NCBI GenBank assembly: GCA_934149365.1
Contig: CAKPEI010000004.1
Span: forward strand, 119,174 to 183,173
Direction of reading: 5' to 3'
Source of the DNA: an uncultured Clostridia bacterium
Lineage (GTDB): Bacteria > Bacillota > Clostridia > TANB77 > CAG-465
DNA length: 64,000 nt
Below, in pieces: positions 50,093-59,456 of this stretch; within the stretch, counting starts at the first letter, position 1; every line of letters starts with the position of its first letter. Both the position numbers and the translations under genes were made by a program. The notes beneath the pieces were generated by a model that saw nothing but the letters and a program-made list of their open reading frames with translations, was not told the origin of the DNA and did not search any database.

Positions 50093-50551
50093 ATGAAAAA
50101 ATATAAAAGTGGTGTAACAGTTGTTTCGGTACTAATAATCGTGGTTGTTCTTGCTATTTTATCTTCTGCAATTGTTATATCTTCAAAATTAATAACAGAT
50201 TACACGTATAAAAAAGAATTTAAAAATGAATATTATTTAGTAAAATCTGCAGTTAATGATTATATAATGAGAAATAGTGGAGTTATAGATTTTGAAGAAA
50301 CACAAATAGATTTAACTAATATCACAAATAATAATTTAAGTCAATTTAGTGGAGAAACAATTGTTAGTAACAAAATAGACGCATATGTTGTTGACCTAGA
50401 TAAAGTAGGTGTGTATAACACAACTTATGGAAATAAATTAGATAGTAATACAAATGATGTGTATGTTGTTACTAAAGACAAACATACAGTGTACTATAAA
50501 AAAGGTTTTAGCAGTAATAATTCTGTTTACTATAAAGCAATTGAAGATTAA
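50093..50551 (+). CDS. Pilin-like secreted protein, short
   Basis: A 152-residue protein with a prepilin-like start: basic MKKYKSG followed by a hydrophobic helix (VTVVSVLIIVVVLAILSSAIVI), then an outer domain (FKNEYYLVKSAVNDYIMRNSG ... NDVYVVTKDKHTVYYKKGF). The glycine before the helix suits a type III signal peptidase. It lacks the usual Glu5. The same strand pattern, ...AYVVDLDKVGVYNTTYGNK, recurs in the next gene as DLPSLDIKSTSYGNKE, so the two are paralogues in tandem. Confidence 0.65.
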   Translation: MKKYKSGVTVVSVLIIVVVLAILSSAIVISSKLITDYTYKKEFKNEYYLVKSAVNDYIMRNSGVIDFEETQIDLTNITNNNLSQFSGETIVSNKIDAYVVDLDKVGVYNTTYGNKLDSNTNDVYVVTKDKHTVYYKKGFSSNNSVYYKAIED

Positions 50552-50567
50552 AGAGGAAGTTGATAAA

Positions 50568-52379
50568 ATGAGAAAAAAGGGAATCTCGCTAGTTTCGATA
50601 TCAATAGCTGTAATAGTTATGTTGGTACTTGTCTCAACAATAAGTGTATCGCTTACATTTTCTATTACAAATGCTAAGAAAATGACTTTTGCAAAGGAAA
50701 TATATAATATTCAAAGTTTGGTAGATGAATATGTGGAAAGAGAAGAAACCTTACCACCAACGCTAGAAACAATACAAATTACTCCTAGTGATTTATCACA
50801 GTTTAACTTAGAAACATTATCAAATGGGACACTTTTACTTGAAACTTTAGATTTACCAAGTTTAGATATTAAAAGTACTAGCTATGGAAACAAAGAAATA
50901 GGAGAAGATGATACAGAAAAAGCTAAGGATGTTTATGCAGTATCACTAGCAACGGGTAAAGTATATTATATAGCAGGATTTGAGATAGCTGGTAAAAAAT
51001 ATTACACGCTTACAGATGAGTTAAGACAAATGATAGAGAAGAAGCAAAATTTAACAGTAGGAGAAAAAACAGTTACTTTTACACCAAGTGTAGTTGGTTG
51101 GGGAAAAGATGGAATATCCGTAACAGTTGCTGTACCATCGGAATTTACATCTCCATCACTTGAAATAAGTAATGCTAATATAAAATACACATCTACTACA
51201 GCAAATGGGGTAGTATATTATAACGTAAACACAGAAAAGGTTGCTGAAAATTATACAGTTACAGTTAATTATACAAAAGGTGGTGTGGTGTCAAGTGCGA
51301 CGTATACTGCTAAGATAGATAAAACGGCACCTGTTATATCAAAAGATACAAGTGTATCAAATGTAACTGGAAAAGTAAATGGATTAAAAGCTACAGATAC
51401 TGAAAGTGGTATAAAGTATTTTAAGTATGCAGAAGGAGTTATATCTTTAAGTGATGCTAATTCATATATGAAAGCTTACGGGAAAAATATAACAAACGGA
51501 AGTATAAATTTTAAAAACAGACAAAACTACACATTGTATGCAGAAGATAAGGCTGGTAACTACTCAATTATATATGTAGATATTAATGGACAACTTGTTA
51601 CACAAAAACCAGGAGGACTAGTTATGGAAAAAGCCATAATATGGAGTGAAGGAAGTGGAACTCAAGATGACCCATATATAATATCAAAGGCTGAGAATTT
51701 AGCTTATTTATCAAATCAGGTAAATGCAGGAAACAACTACGAAAATGTCTATTTTTCTATTGGGAATACAAGAATTAATTTATCAGATTTGGATGAACCT
51801 TTTATACCTATAGGAAATAGTGAAAAAAATGCGTTTCAAGGAAGTATAATTGGATCTGGTACAGAAAATACATGTATTTCAAATCTTAAAGTAGGATATG
51901 TAAAAAGTGAAAATAAATTAATTAAGCAAGAAAAGAATTATCAAGGATTTATAGGATATGCTGGTGAAAAGTTTGATATGCAAAATATTAATTTTTCTGA
52001 TGTTGATATAGTTGGAGGAGAATATTGTGGTATAGTAGGATATAATAAAGGAGAAATAAAAAATTGCATAATTAATGTAAGTGTTGAGGGTAAAAAAAAT
52101 GTTGGTGGAATAACAGGATATAATGCAGGGACAATAAGTAGTAATACGATACAGATTAAGGTTACTGGAAATGAAAATGTTGGTGGAATAGCAGGGTATA
52201 ATAATCATGTTATAGAATATAACACGATGTATTCAGCTACAGTTACTGGTACTAATTATATAGGTGGAATAGCAGGGTATAATAATGCGACAATTAATGC
52301 TAATAGTACATATGGATTAAATGTAACTGGTAAAACAAACTTTGGAGATTTAGTTGGCGGGGGAAATGCTGCAAATTAG
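50568..52379 (+). CDS. Pilin-like secreted protein with Ig-like and GLUG-repeat domains
   Basis: A 603-residue protein. N terminus MRKKGISLVSISIAVIVML is prepilin-like; residues 25-160 match the short paralogue upstream. Then come Ig-like beta domains (TFTPSVVGWGKDGISVTVAVP ... DKTAPVIS) and a C-terminal run of GLUG-type repeats (VGGITGYNAGTI, VGGIAGYNNHVI, IGGIAGYNNATI) that form a beta-helix typical of adhesins. ATG 50568 follows GAGGAAG; longer upstream frames overlap the previous gene. Likely a surface adhesin assembled through a pilin-like export route. Confidence 0.75.
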   Translation: MRKKGISLVSISIAVIVMLVLVSTISVSLTFSITNAKKMTFAKEIYNIQSLVDEYVEREETLPPTLETIQITPSDLSQFNLETLSNGTLLLETLDLPSLDIKSTSYGNKEIGEDDTEKAKDVYAVSLATGKVYYIAGFEIAGKKYYTLTDELRQMIEKKQNLTVGEKTVTFTPSVVGWGKDGISVTVAVPSEFTSPSLEISNANIKYTSTTANGVVYYNVNTEKVAENYTVTVNYTKGGVVSSATYTAKIDKTAPVISKDTSVSNVTGKVNGLKATDTESGIKYFKYAEGVISLSDANSYMKAYGKNITNGSINFKNRQNYTLYAEDKAGNYSIIYVDINGQLVTQKPGGLVMEKAIIWSEGSGTQDDPYIISKAENLAYLSNQVNAGNNYENVYFSIGNTRINLSDLDEPFIPIGNSEKNAFQGSIIGSGTENTCISNLKVGYVKSENKLIKQEKNYQGFIGYAGEKFDMQNINFSDVDIVGGEYCGIVGYNKGEIKNCIINVSVEGKKNVGGITGYNAGTISSNTIQIKVTGNENVGGIAGYNNHVIEYNTMYSATVTGTNYIGGIAGYNNATINANSTYGLNVTGKTNFGDLVGGGNAAN

Positions 52380-52493
52380 TTTTTAATGATATTAGAAAAA
52401 TAAAAGCATCATAACTGTTTGCAAATTTTAATACTATGTGAAATAATATACATGTATGTTAAGTAAGGGTTTATTAGATGTAAGAGGTAATAA

Positions 52494-53669
52494 ATGAAAT
52501 CAAGCAAATTAGAAGAAAAAAGAGGAATATCATTAATAGCACTAGTAATAACAATAATAGTAATGATAATATTAGCCGCAGCAATAATATTATCACTATC
52601 AAATAGTGGAATAATAGGGAAAGCAAATAAGGCTAAAACAGATAGTGATACGGCAAATTTAAAAGAATATGTAAACGCATTAAAAGCAGAGTATGAACTA
52701 ATGTCGGATGTAGAAAAAGAAGATAAAACGTTTGTACAGTTTGCAAATTTAAAATTGGAAGAAAAAGGCTATGAAAGAAAACTAGCAGAAAATGGGGCAT
52801 TAATGAATGAAAATGCGACAGTAGCAGTAAAAGAAGGAATACAAGTAGGAGATGTAGTAGGCTATAACCAGTTTTTAATACAAAAATCGGATGCGGATAA
52901 AAGTTATACGACAGATGGAAGTGAAAATACTGCTTCGGCTGGTTCAGAAACAGCTTCAACACCTCGAACAGTGAAAACAGATGAGACAATGACTTGGAAA
53001 TACATAGGAATAAGCGAAGAAGGAAATATAGAGATATCTCCAGATATACCGACAGGTACGGTATCTAATAGTTACAGAATGACATTGGCTGGAAAAGGTG
53101 GTTATTTAAATGGCCCTACAATGTTAGATAAAGCATGTTCATCATTGTATTCTACTACAAAGGGCAACGCAAGAAGTATGAATATAGATGATGTAAATAA
53201 CATCTTAGGTTATATAGGAGAAAAAGGTGCGTATTATAGTGCGAATGGAAAATATACACCAACACAAAGAGCAAAGATAATAGGCGAATTAGAGATTGAA
53301 TTAGGAACTCAAATAAGTAACACAGAAACTCCTGATGGAAGAAATATAAAGACATACGAAAGTAATTCTTATCATATTGATAAGACAAGTGATGTTAATA
53401 AAATGACAAAGGCAAGTAATGTAGGAATGATTTACTATGAAAACGAATATTGGCTAGCTTCTTCATGCGTTTATGCATACTTCCATAATCACTTTGCTAC
53501 ATTTTATGTACGCCGTGTTACATCCTCTAGTGTAACAAATTGTGGTATGTTCGATTCACGTAATACTTTTGGTAGTGGTTCATATTTGTTACGCCCAGTA
53601 GTGGAACTTAATTCAGACGTACAATTAATCAAAGACACATCAGCCACAAATACATGGAAAATACAGTAG
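52494..53669 (+). CDS. Pilin-like secreted protein, intact paralogue of the frameshifted one
   Basis: A 391-residue protein with leader MKSSKLEEKRG, then ISLIALVITIIVMIILAAA, nearly identical for about 60 residues to the decoded product of 34930-36064. The C-terminal domain (YWLASSCVYAYF ... YVRRV ... YLLRPVVELNSD) keeps the framework of the paralogue but has different residues between. This suggests a diversified ligand-binding (C-type-lectin-like) head. The ribosome site is AGAGGT. It provides the reference frame showing that the other copy carries one extra C. Confidence 0.75.
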   Translation: MKSSKLEEKRGISLIALVITIIVMIILAAAIILSLSNSGIIGKANKAKTDSDTANLKEYVNALKAEYELMSDVEKEDKTFVQFANLKLEEKGYERKLAENGALMNENATVAVKEGIQVGDVVGYNQFLIQKSDADKSYTTDGSENTASAGSETASTPRTVKTDETMTWKYIGISEEGNIEISPDIPTGTVSNSYRMTLAGKGGYLNGPTMLDKACSSLYSTTKGNARSMNIDDVNNILGYIGEKGAYYSANGKYTPTQRAKIIGELEIELGTQISNTETPDGRNIKTYESNSYHIDKTSDVNKMTKASNVGMIYYENEYWLASSCVYAYFHNHFATFYVRRVTSSSVTNCGMFDSRNTFGSGSYLLRPVVELNSDVQLIKDTSATNTWKIQ

Positions 53670-53730
53670 TGTAGGTATATTTGGTGAAAATCATGTAAAT
53701 ACAATATTTTGAAATTCATAATACTTGAAA

Positions 53731-53785
53731 AATACAGTATAATGTAATATAATTTGGAATATGAACATTATACTGTATTTTTTGT
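53731..53785 (+). terminator. Terminator of the pilin-like gene
   Basis: A perfect 15-bp stem AATACAGTATAATGT/ACATTATACTGTATT followed by TTTTT. Confidence 0.9.
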
Positions 53786-53814
53786 ATATAAATGTATTAT
53801 GTATGGTGAGTTAA

Positions 53815-54693
53815 ATGAAGAAAATAAAATTAATATATAATGTTGCAGCAGGGCAGAATGAGTTTAAATATTTTTTAGATGCAATAGTTGAAAAATTTGT
53901 AGACAAAGATTATGATGTTTCGCTCTTTAGGGCTGGAAAGGGTGCTAACCTTGAAGAGTACGTAAAAGACTGTGAAGGTGTTTATGGAATAGTTGTAGCA
54001 GGAGGAGATGGTACTATAAATAAAGTGGTTAATGTTATGATGAAAAATAATATTAAAGTACCATTAGGAATTATACCGGCCGGCACTTCAAATGATTTTG
54101 CAAAACATATAAACATGCCAAATAGTTTTATTGAGTGTATAGATAGAATATTAAATGGTAATGTAGAGCCTATTGATGTGGGCCTTGCAAATGACAATTA
54201 TTTTATAAATGTATGTTCAGCAGGAATTTGTACTAACGCATCACAAAAAACAGACAAAAAGCTGAAAAACATCTTTGGAAAAGTTGCTTACTTTTTTACA
54301 GGTATAGTTGAGTTTTTTAAGTTTAAGCCTTTTGAAGTTAAAATAGAAACAGAAAATGATGTGTTCGTAGGAAAGATCTTCCTTTTTCTGATATTTAACG
54401 GTAGTACAGTTGGGGGAATGGACTTATTCACTAAAAACCCAAGTGTACAAGATGGACTGCTCGATTTGATTGTTTTAAAGGATTGTAAACATAGAAAATT
54501 TAGAAAAATGCTTGGAAATATACTTGCAGGCAAATTTGAAAAAGATGAAAATATAATTTACGTAAAAGAAAAATATATTAAGATAACAAAACTTTCAGGA
54601 AAATGTGACGCTCCTGATGTGGATGGAGACCCAGGTCCTACATTCCCAATGGAAGTTAGATGTATAGAAGATGGAATTAATATGTTTTTATAA
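53815..54693 (+). CDS. Diacylglycerol kinase-family lipid kinase (YegS/BmrU type)
   Basis: A 292-residue lipid kinase. Nucleotide-binding motif VVAGGDGTINKVVN and LGIIPAGTSNDFAKH are diagnostic for the DAGK catalytic domain; the C-terminal beta-sandwich (NGSTVGGMDLFTKNPSVQDGLLDLIVL, quoted in part; DGDPGPTFPMEVRC) completes it. It probably phosphorylates diacylglycerol or a related lipid. The gene starts after a weak GGTGAG site and is followed 15 nt later by leuS. Confidence 0.92.
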   Translation: MKKIKLIYNVAAGQNEFKYFLDAIVEKFVDKDYDVSLFRAGKGANLEEYVKDCEGVYGIVVAGGDGTINKVVNVMMKNNIKVPLGIIPAGTSNDFAKHINMPNSFIECIDRILNGNVEPIDVGLANDNYFINVCSAGICTNASQKTDKKLKNIFGKVAYFFTGIVEFFKFKPFEVKIETENDVFVGKIFLFLIFNGSTVGGMDLFTKNPSVQDGLLDLIVLKDCKHRKFRKMLGNILAGKFEKDENIIYVKEKYIKITKLSGKCDAPDVDGDPGPTFPMEVRCIEDGINMFL

Positions 54694-54708
54694 TTTGGAG
54701 GGAAAATA

Positions 54709-57105
54709 ATGTACGATAAAAATATAGATAAAAAATGGCAAGATAAATGGTATGCCACAGATTACTTTAATGCAAAAGATAATAAAGATATGAAAAAATT
54801 CTATGGACTAATAGAGTTTCCATATCCTTCTGGAGTAGGACTTCATGTAGGACATGTTAGAGCATTTATGGGGATGGAAGTTATAGCAAGAAAAAGAAGA
54901 TTAGAAGGATATAATGTACTATTTCCAATAGGGTGGGATGCATTTGGTCTTCCAACAGAAAACTATGCTATAAAAACAGGAATACACCCAAGAGTAGTTA
55001 CAGATAAAAATATAGCTACTTTTACAAGACAATTAAAATCATTAGGTTTTTCTTTTGATTTTACAAGACAAGTAGATACAACTGATCCAAATTTCTTTAA
55101 GTGGACACAGTGGATATTCTTGAAATTATTTGAGAAAGGCTTGGCATACAAAGATAAAACAGAAGTTAACTATTGTAATAATTGTAAAGTAGTTCTTGCA
55201 AACGAAGAGTCACAAGGTGGAAAATGTGACAGATGTGGTGGAGAAGTTGTTCAAAAAGAAAAAGAAGTATGGATGCTTAAAATCACAGATTATGCTGATA
55301 AATTACTTGAAGAATTAGAAAATCTTGACTATCTTCCAAGAATTAAAACAATGCAAGAAAATTGGATAGGAAAATCAACAGGTGCAGAAGTTGATTTTAA
55401 AATAGCTGGTAAAGATGATTCTTTAAGAATATATACTACTAGACCAGATACAATGTTTGGTGTTACATTTATGGTTATCGCTCCAGAACATCCTATATTA
55501 AAGAAATATAAAGAAGAGATAGAGAATATTGCAGAGATAGAAGAATATGCTGCAAACGCTAAAAAGAAGACTGAGTTTGAAAGAGTTCAACTTGCTAAAG
55601 ATAAAACAGGTGTTGAAATTAAAGGATTAAAAGCAATTAACCCTATAAATAATAAAGAAATACCAATATGGGTATCTGATTATGTAATGATGGGATATGG
55701 TACTGGTGCTATAATGGCAGTTCCTGCACATGATACAAGAGATTATGAGTTTGCTAAAAAATTTGATATAGATATTATTCCTGTAATAGCAGGTGGTGAT
55801 ATTTCAAAAGAAGCTTTTACAGATATATATAGTGGAAAGATGATTAATTCAGATTTCTTAAATGGACTTGAAGTAAAACAAGCTATAGCTAAAATGATAG
55901 AATTTTTGGAAGAAAAGAAAATAGGTAAAAAAGCGGTCAACTATTCAATGAAAGATTGGGCTTTTGCAAGACAAAGATATTGGGGAGAGCCAGTACCTAT
56001 TGTAAAATGTGAAAAATGTGGACTAGTTCCAGTGCCAGAAGATGAACTTCCTTTAAAATTACCAGAAGTAGAAGATTTTAGACCTGGTGAAGGTGGAGAA
56101 TCACCATTAATTAAGGTAGACTCTTGGGTTAACACAACATGTCCTCATTGTAAAGGCCCTGCAAAAAGAGAAACTGATACAATGCCACAATGGGCAGGTT
56201 CTAGTTGGTATTATCTAAGATATGCAGATCCACATAATAACGAAGAATTAGCTTCAAAAGAAGCGTTAGAATATTGGACGCCAGTAGATTGGTATAATGG
56301 TGGTATGGAACACGTTACAAGACACCTTATTTATTCAAGATTTTGGCATAGATTTTTATATGATAATGGCATAGTTCCTACTAAAGAACCATATAAAAAG
56401 AGAACAGCGCAAGGTTTAATATTAGGCTCAGACGGAGAAAAAATGTCTAAATCTCGTGGTAATGTTATAAATCCAGATGATATTATTAATGAATATGGTG
56501 CAGATACTTTAAGAGCATATATACTATTTATAGGAGATTATGAAATGGCTGCTCCTTGGTCAGATAATGGAGTTAAAGGAGTAAAGAAGTTCTTAGACAG
56601 AGTTATAAGATTAGAGCAATTTGTTCAAAAAGATAAATTTGAAAATGAAGAACTTGAAAGAGAACTTAATAAGACTGTTAAGAAAGTTACAGAAGACTAT
56701 GAAAGTATGAAATACAATACTGCAATAGCTCAGATGATGACATTTGTAAATGTAGTATATAAAGTTGGTAAAATAAGCGTAGAAGATTTAAACAAATTCT
56801 TGATAGTTTTAAATCCAGTAGCACCTCACGTAACTGAGGAAGTATGGTCAAAATTCAATGATAATATGATAATTGATGCAAGCTGGCCAAAGTATGACGA
56901 AAGCAAGATAAAGACTGATAACGTAGAATTAGCTGTTCAAGTAAACGGTGCAGTTAAATTTAGAATAAGTGTTAGTCATGGAGCTTCTAAAGAAGAAATA
57001 GAAGAAGTTGTTATGAAAGACGAAAACTTAGATAAGTACATAAATAGAGAAAATATAAAGAAAATTATTATAGTTCCTGGTAGAATTGTAAATTTTGTTG
57101 TATAA
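54709..57105 (+). CDS. leuS: Leucyl-tRNA synthetase
   Basis: A class I aminoacyl-tRNA synthetase of 798 residues: HIGH region in FPYPSGVGLHVGHVRAFMG, zinc module CNNCKVVLANEE...CDRCGG, the CP1 editing domain with the threonine-rich TTRPDTMFGVTF and GTGAIMAVPAHDTRD, KMSKS in DGEKMSKSRGNVI, and the anticodon and C-terminal domains. GGAGG lies 7 nt before the ATG. It closely follows the lipid kinase; no T-box leader is possible in the 15-nt gap. Confidence 0.97.
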   Translation: MYDKNIDKKWQDKWYATDYFNAKDNKDMKKFYGLIEFPYPSGVGLHVGHVRAFMGMEVIARKRRLEGYNVLFPIGWDAFGLPTENYAIKTGIHPRVVTDKNIATFTRQLKSLGFSFDFTRQVDTTDPNFFKWTQWIFLKLFEKGLAYKDKTEVNYCNNCKVVLANEESQGGKCDRCGGEVVQKEKEVWMLKITDYADKLLEELENLDYLPRIKTMQENWIGKSTGAEVDFKIAGKDDSLRIYTTRPDTMFGVTFMVIAPEHPILKKYKEEIENIAEIEEYAANAKKKTEFERVQLAKDKTGVEIKGLKAINPINNKEIPIWVSDYVMMGYGTGAIMAVPAHDTRDYEFAKKFDIDIIPVIAGGDISKEAFTDIYSGKMINSDFLNGLEVKQAIAKMIEFLEEKKIGKKAVNYSMKDWAFARQRYWGEPVPIVKCEKCGLVPVPEDELPLKLPEVEDFRPGEGGESPLIKVDSWVNTTCPHCKGPAKRETDTMPQWAGSSWYYLRYADPHNNEELASKEALEYWTPVDWYNGGMEHVTRHLIYSRFWHRFLYDNGIVPTKEPYKKRTAQGLILGSDGEKMSKSRGNVINPDDIINEYGADTLRAYILFIGDYEMAAPWSDNGVKGVKKFLDRVIRLEQFVQKDKFENEELERELNKTVKKVTEDYESMKYNTAIAQMMTFVNVVYKVGKISVEDLNKFLIVLNPVAPHVTEEVWSKFNDNMIIDASWPKYDESKIKTDNVELAVQVNGAVKFRISVSHGASKEEIEEVVMKDENLDKYINRENIKKIIIVPGRIVNFVV

Positions 57106-57148
57106 TCTAATTAAAGTAATTATCTAAAACGAAAGAGGTATATGATAT

Positions 57149-58591
57149 ATGCTTGAAAATTTTGATATGGAGCTGTTTAAGCAGATATACGTTCAGGTAA
57201 TAGCTACACTTTCTTTTATTTGTCTTGGTATGGTACTGTATAGATATTCTATACTATATAAACTAAGAGAAACAAAAGTAGTGTCTAAAGCAGCTTATAC
57301 TGACGCTTTAACAGGTAAAGGAAACAGGTATAAGTTCAATCAAGAAATGGAAAAGTTGGTAGAGGATAAAGATAACAAGTTTGCTTTGTGTTTTCTTGAT
57401 TTAGATGGATTTAAACACATAAATGATAATATGGGTCATGATGCAGGAGATGAACTCCTTATAAAACTATCAGATGCTTTACAACGTGCAATGCCTGAAA
57501 ATGGTGAAGTATTTAGATTAGGCGGAGATGAATTCGCGATTGTGTTTAATCATATAGCAGATAGAACTGAAGTAGAAGAAAAGGTAAAAAAAGTAAATCT
57601 TGCTGTAAAAGAGCCAATGAAGGTAAGAGATACTAATATCAATTTGGAATATAGTTTGGGTATAGCTATATTTCCTGAAGACTCAACAGACAGGGTAGAA
57701 CTTACAAACTTTGCAGATGCGGCTATGTACCATGTAAAAGAAACTGGTAAAAATGGTTATTACTTCCATAATGAATCTTTAAAAGCTAAACTAGAAAATA
57801 AAAGTAAAATGGAAAGTGACCTAAAAAAAGCTTATGAAAATGGAGAATTTAATATAGACTTTCAACCAAGAATAAATGTTAAAAACGATACTGAAATATG
57901 GCTTGAAGCTTTGCTTTATTGGAACCATAATACGCTTGGTAAATTAAGAGCACAGTATTTCTTAGAATATATAGAAAGTATTGGCTTAATAATTGATGTA
58001 GATGAAATTGTGTTAGAAAAAGCTATAGATAAATTAGTAGAACTAAAATCAAAGGGATATTCTAATGTTAATATAGCTATTAATCTTTCATTAAGACATT
58101 TTATGCGCGGAGATTTTATAGATAGGATATGTCGTATATTAGAAAAAAGAAGTTTCGATCATGGTAGCTTAATGATTGAAATAACAGATTTAATTGATGA
58201 AACCAAAATAGAAGATTATAAAATTAAAATGGATAAGATTAAAGAGTATGGAGTAAAAATATCTGTTAATAATTTAGATGTTAAATATGAAATAATGAGT
58301 TTGTTCAAGAAATTACCTGTAGATGAAGTAAAAGTTAGTGCAGAATACGTTGAAAAGAGTTCTATGTTTAATAGCTCTGTTTTAAGTGATATAGTTGAAC
58401 TTGGAAAAGATTTATATTATGAGGTTACTGTAGTAAGAGTGGAAAATGATAGAGAACTTGAAAGAGCCTTAAAATGTAAAGTAGATAAAATACAAGGAAA
58501 TTATATATATAGACCAGTAGATGAAGAGGAATTATTTGAATTCTTGGATAGTTATTCTAAGATAAGAGAAAAGATTCTTATATCAGATTAA
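57149..58591 (+). CDS. GGDEF diguanylate cyclase with degenerate EAL domain
   Basis: A 480-residue signalling protein: one N-terminal membrane helix (about 10-30), a GGDEF domain with an intact RLGGDEFAI site (about 127-135), and an EAL-type domain. In the EAL part LEALLYW keeps EAL but loses the following Arg. The metal/catalytic motifs DDFGxG and the final ExVE are replaced (NNLDVK, VVRVEND). The protein should therefore make cyclic di-GMP, while the EAL half is probably a sensor or binder. Ribosome site AAAGAGG. Confidence 0.88.
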   Translation: MLENFDMELFKQIYVQVIATLSFICLGMVLYRYSILYKLRETKVVSKAAYTDALTGKGNRYKFNQEMEKLVEDKDNKFALCFLDLDGFKHINDNMGHDAGDELLIKLSDALQRAMPENGEVFRLGGDEFAIVFNHIADRTEVEEKVKKVNLAVKEPMKVRDTNINLEYSLGIAIFPEDSTDRVELTNFADAAMYHVKETGKNGYYFHNESLKAKLENKSKMESDLKKAYENGEFNIDFQPRINVKNDTEIWLEALLYWNHNTLGKLRAQYFLEYIESIGLIIDVDEIVLEKAIDKLVELKSKGYSNVNIAINLSLRHFMRGDFIDRICRILEKRSFDHGSLMIEITDLIDETKIEDYKIKMDKIKEYGVKISVNNLDVKYEIMSLFKKLPVDEVKVSAEYVEKSSMFNSSVLSDIVELGKDLYYEVTVVRVENDRELERALKCKVDKIQGNYIYRPVDEEELFEFLDSYSKIREKILISD

Positions 58592-58671
58592 TATGTATAA
58601 AAGTGATGTGAAAATAATATACTATACTATGCAAATGGTATAGTATATTTAATATAAAGGAGATTGAAAAG

Positions 58672-59232
58672 ATGGGTAAGATTTCATGGAAGCCTGGAAC
58701 TATGGTTTATCCTATTCCAGCAGTATTAGTATCATGTGGTAATATGGAAAAAAGCAACATATTTACGGTAGCATGGACAGGAATTGTGAACACTGATCCT
58801 GCTATGACGTATATTTCAGTAAGACCAGAGAGATATTCATACGATATAATTAAACAAACAGGAGAGTTTGTTATAAATTTAACTACAAAAGAATTGGCTT
58901 TTGCTACGGACTATGCAGGGGTTACTAGCGGAAAAAATGTTAATAAAGTGGAAAAATTGGGACTTCATTTAGAAAATTGTAACAATGTATTTGCACCTAT
59001 GATAAAGGAAAGTCCAATAAGTATAGAATGTAAAGTGGTTGAAATAAAAGAATTTGATTCACATCATATGTTTTTAGCTGAGATAAAAAGTGTAAATGTT
59101 GATGAAAAATACATGGATGAAACAGGTCGATTTAATATGGAAGAGTGTAATTTAATAGCTTATTCACATGGAAGATATTATACACTTGGTGAGAATATAG
59201 GTAAATTTGGCTTTTCTGTAAAGAAAAAATGA
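58672..59232 (+). CDS. Flavin reductase-like (FMN split-barrel) protein
   Basis: A 186-residue flavin reductase/DIM6-NTAB family protein: PGTMVYPIPAVLVSCG, NIFTVAWTGIVNTDPAMTYISVRP, ETGEFVINLTT-like segment (QTGEFVINLTTKELAFATD) and a late GRYYTLGENIG. Such proteins bind FMN and pass electrons to partners or reduce free flavin. AAGGAG precedes the ATG. Single gene ending in a strong terminator. Confidence 0.9.
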   Translation: MGKISWKPGTMVYPIPAVLVSCGNMEKSNIFTVAWTGIVNTDPAMTYISVRPERYSYDIIKQTGEFVINLTTKELAFATDYAGVTSGKNVNKVEKLGLHLENCNNVFAPMIKESPISIECKVVEIKEFDSHHMFLAEIKSVNVDEKYMDETGRFNMEECNLIAYSHGRYYTLGENIGKFGFSVKKK

Positions 59233-59240
59233 CAAAAAAG

Positions 59241-59275
59241 TCTCAAGAATATAAATATCATTCTTGAGATTTTTT
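59241..59275 (+). terminator. Flavin reductase gene terminator
   Basis: Stem TCTCAAGAA/TTCTTGAGA followed by six T residues. Confidence 0.9.
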
Positions 59276-59331
59276 ATTTTATCTTTCATTATACATCACG
59301 TCAAAAAATATATAAAAAGAGTTTTTTTAAT

Positions 59332-59386
59332 AATGTGCCCAATGAGGTAGACACTGAAAAAAGAGTGCCTTATCATTGGGTACATT
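59332..59386. repeat. Long imperfect palindrome, MITE- or IS-end-like
   Basis: Outer arms AATGTGCCCAATGA and TCATTGGGTACATT (14 bp, one G-T-type mismatch) with a further inner pairing ACACT/AGTG around a short A-rich loop, about 55 bp in total, followed by TTTTTT. It is not needed as a terminator because one lies just upstream. The shape recalls the joined ends of an insertion sequence or a small MITE; that origin is inference. Confidence 0.5.
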
Positions 59387-59456
59387 TTTTGTATAACAAA
59401 ATACAAAGGTGTTATGTTTTGTATGAGTATTTTTTATAGAAAGTGAAGGGAAAAGA

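Noticed and set aside
50454..50567. Extended start of the GLUG-repeat protein
   Set aside because: The extension lies in the end of the upstream pilin-like gene; ATG 50568 has a ribosome site and restores the prepilin leader.
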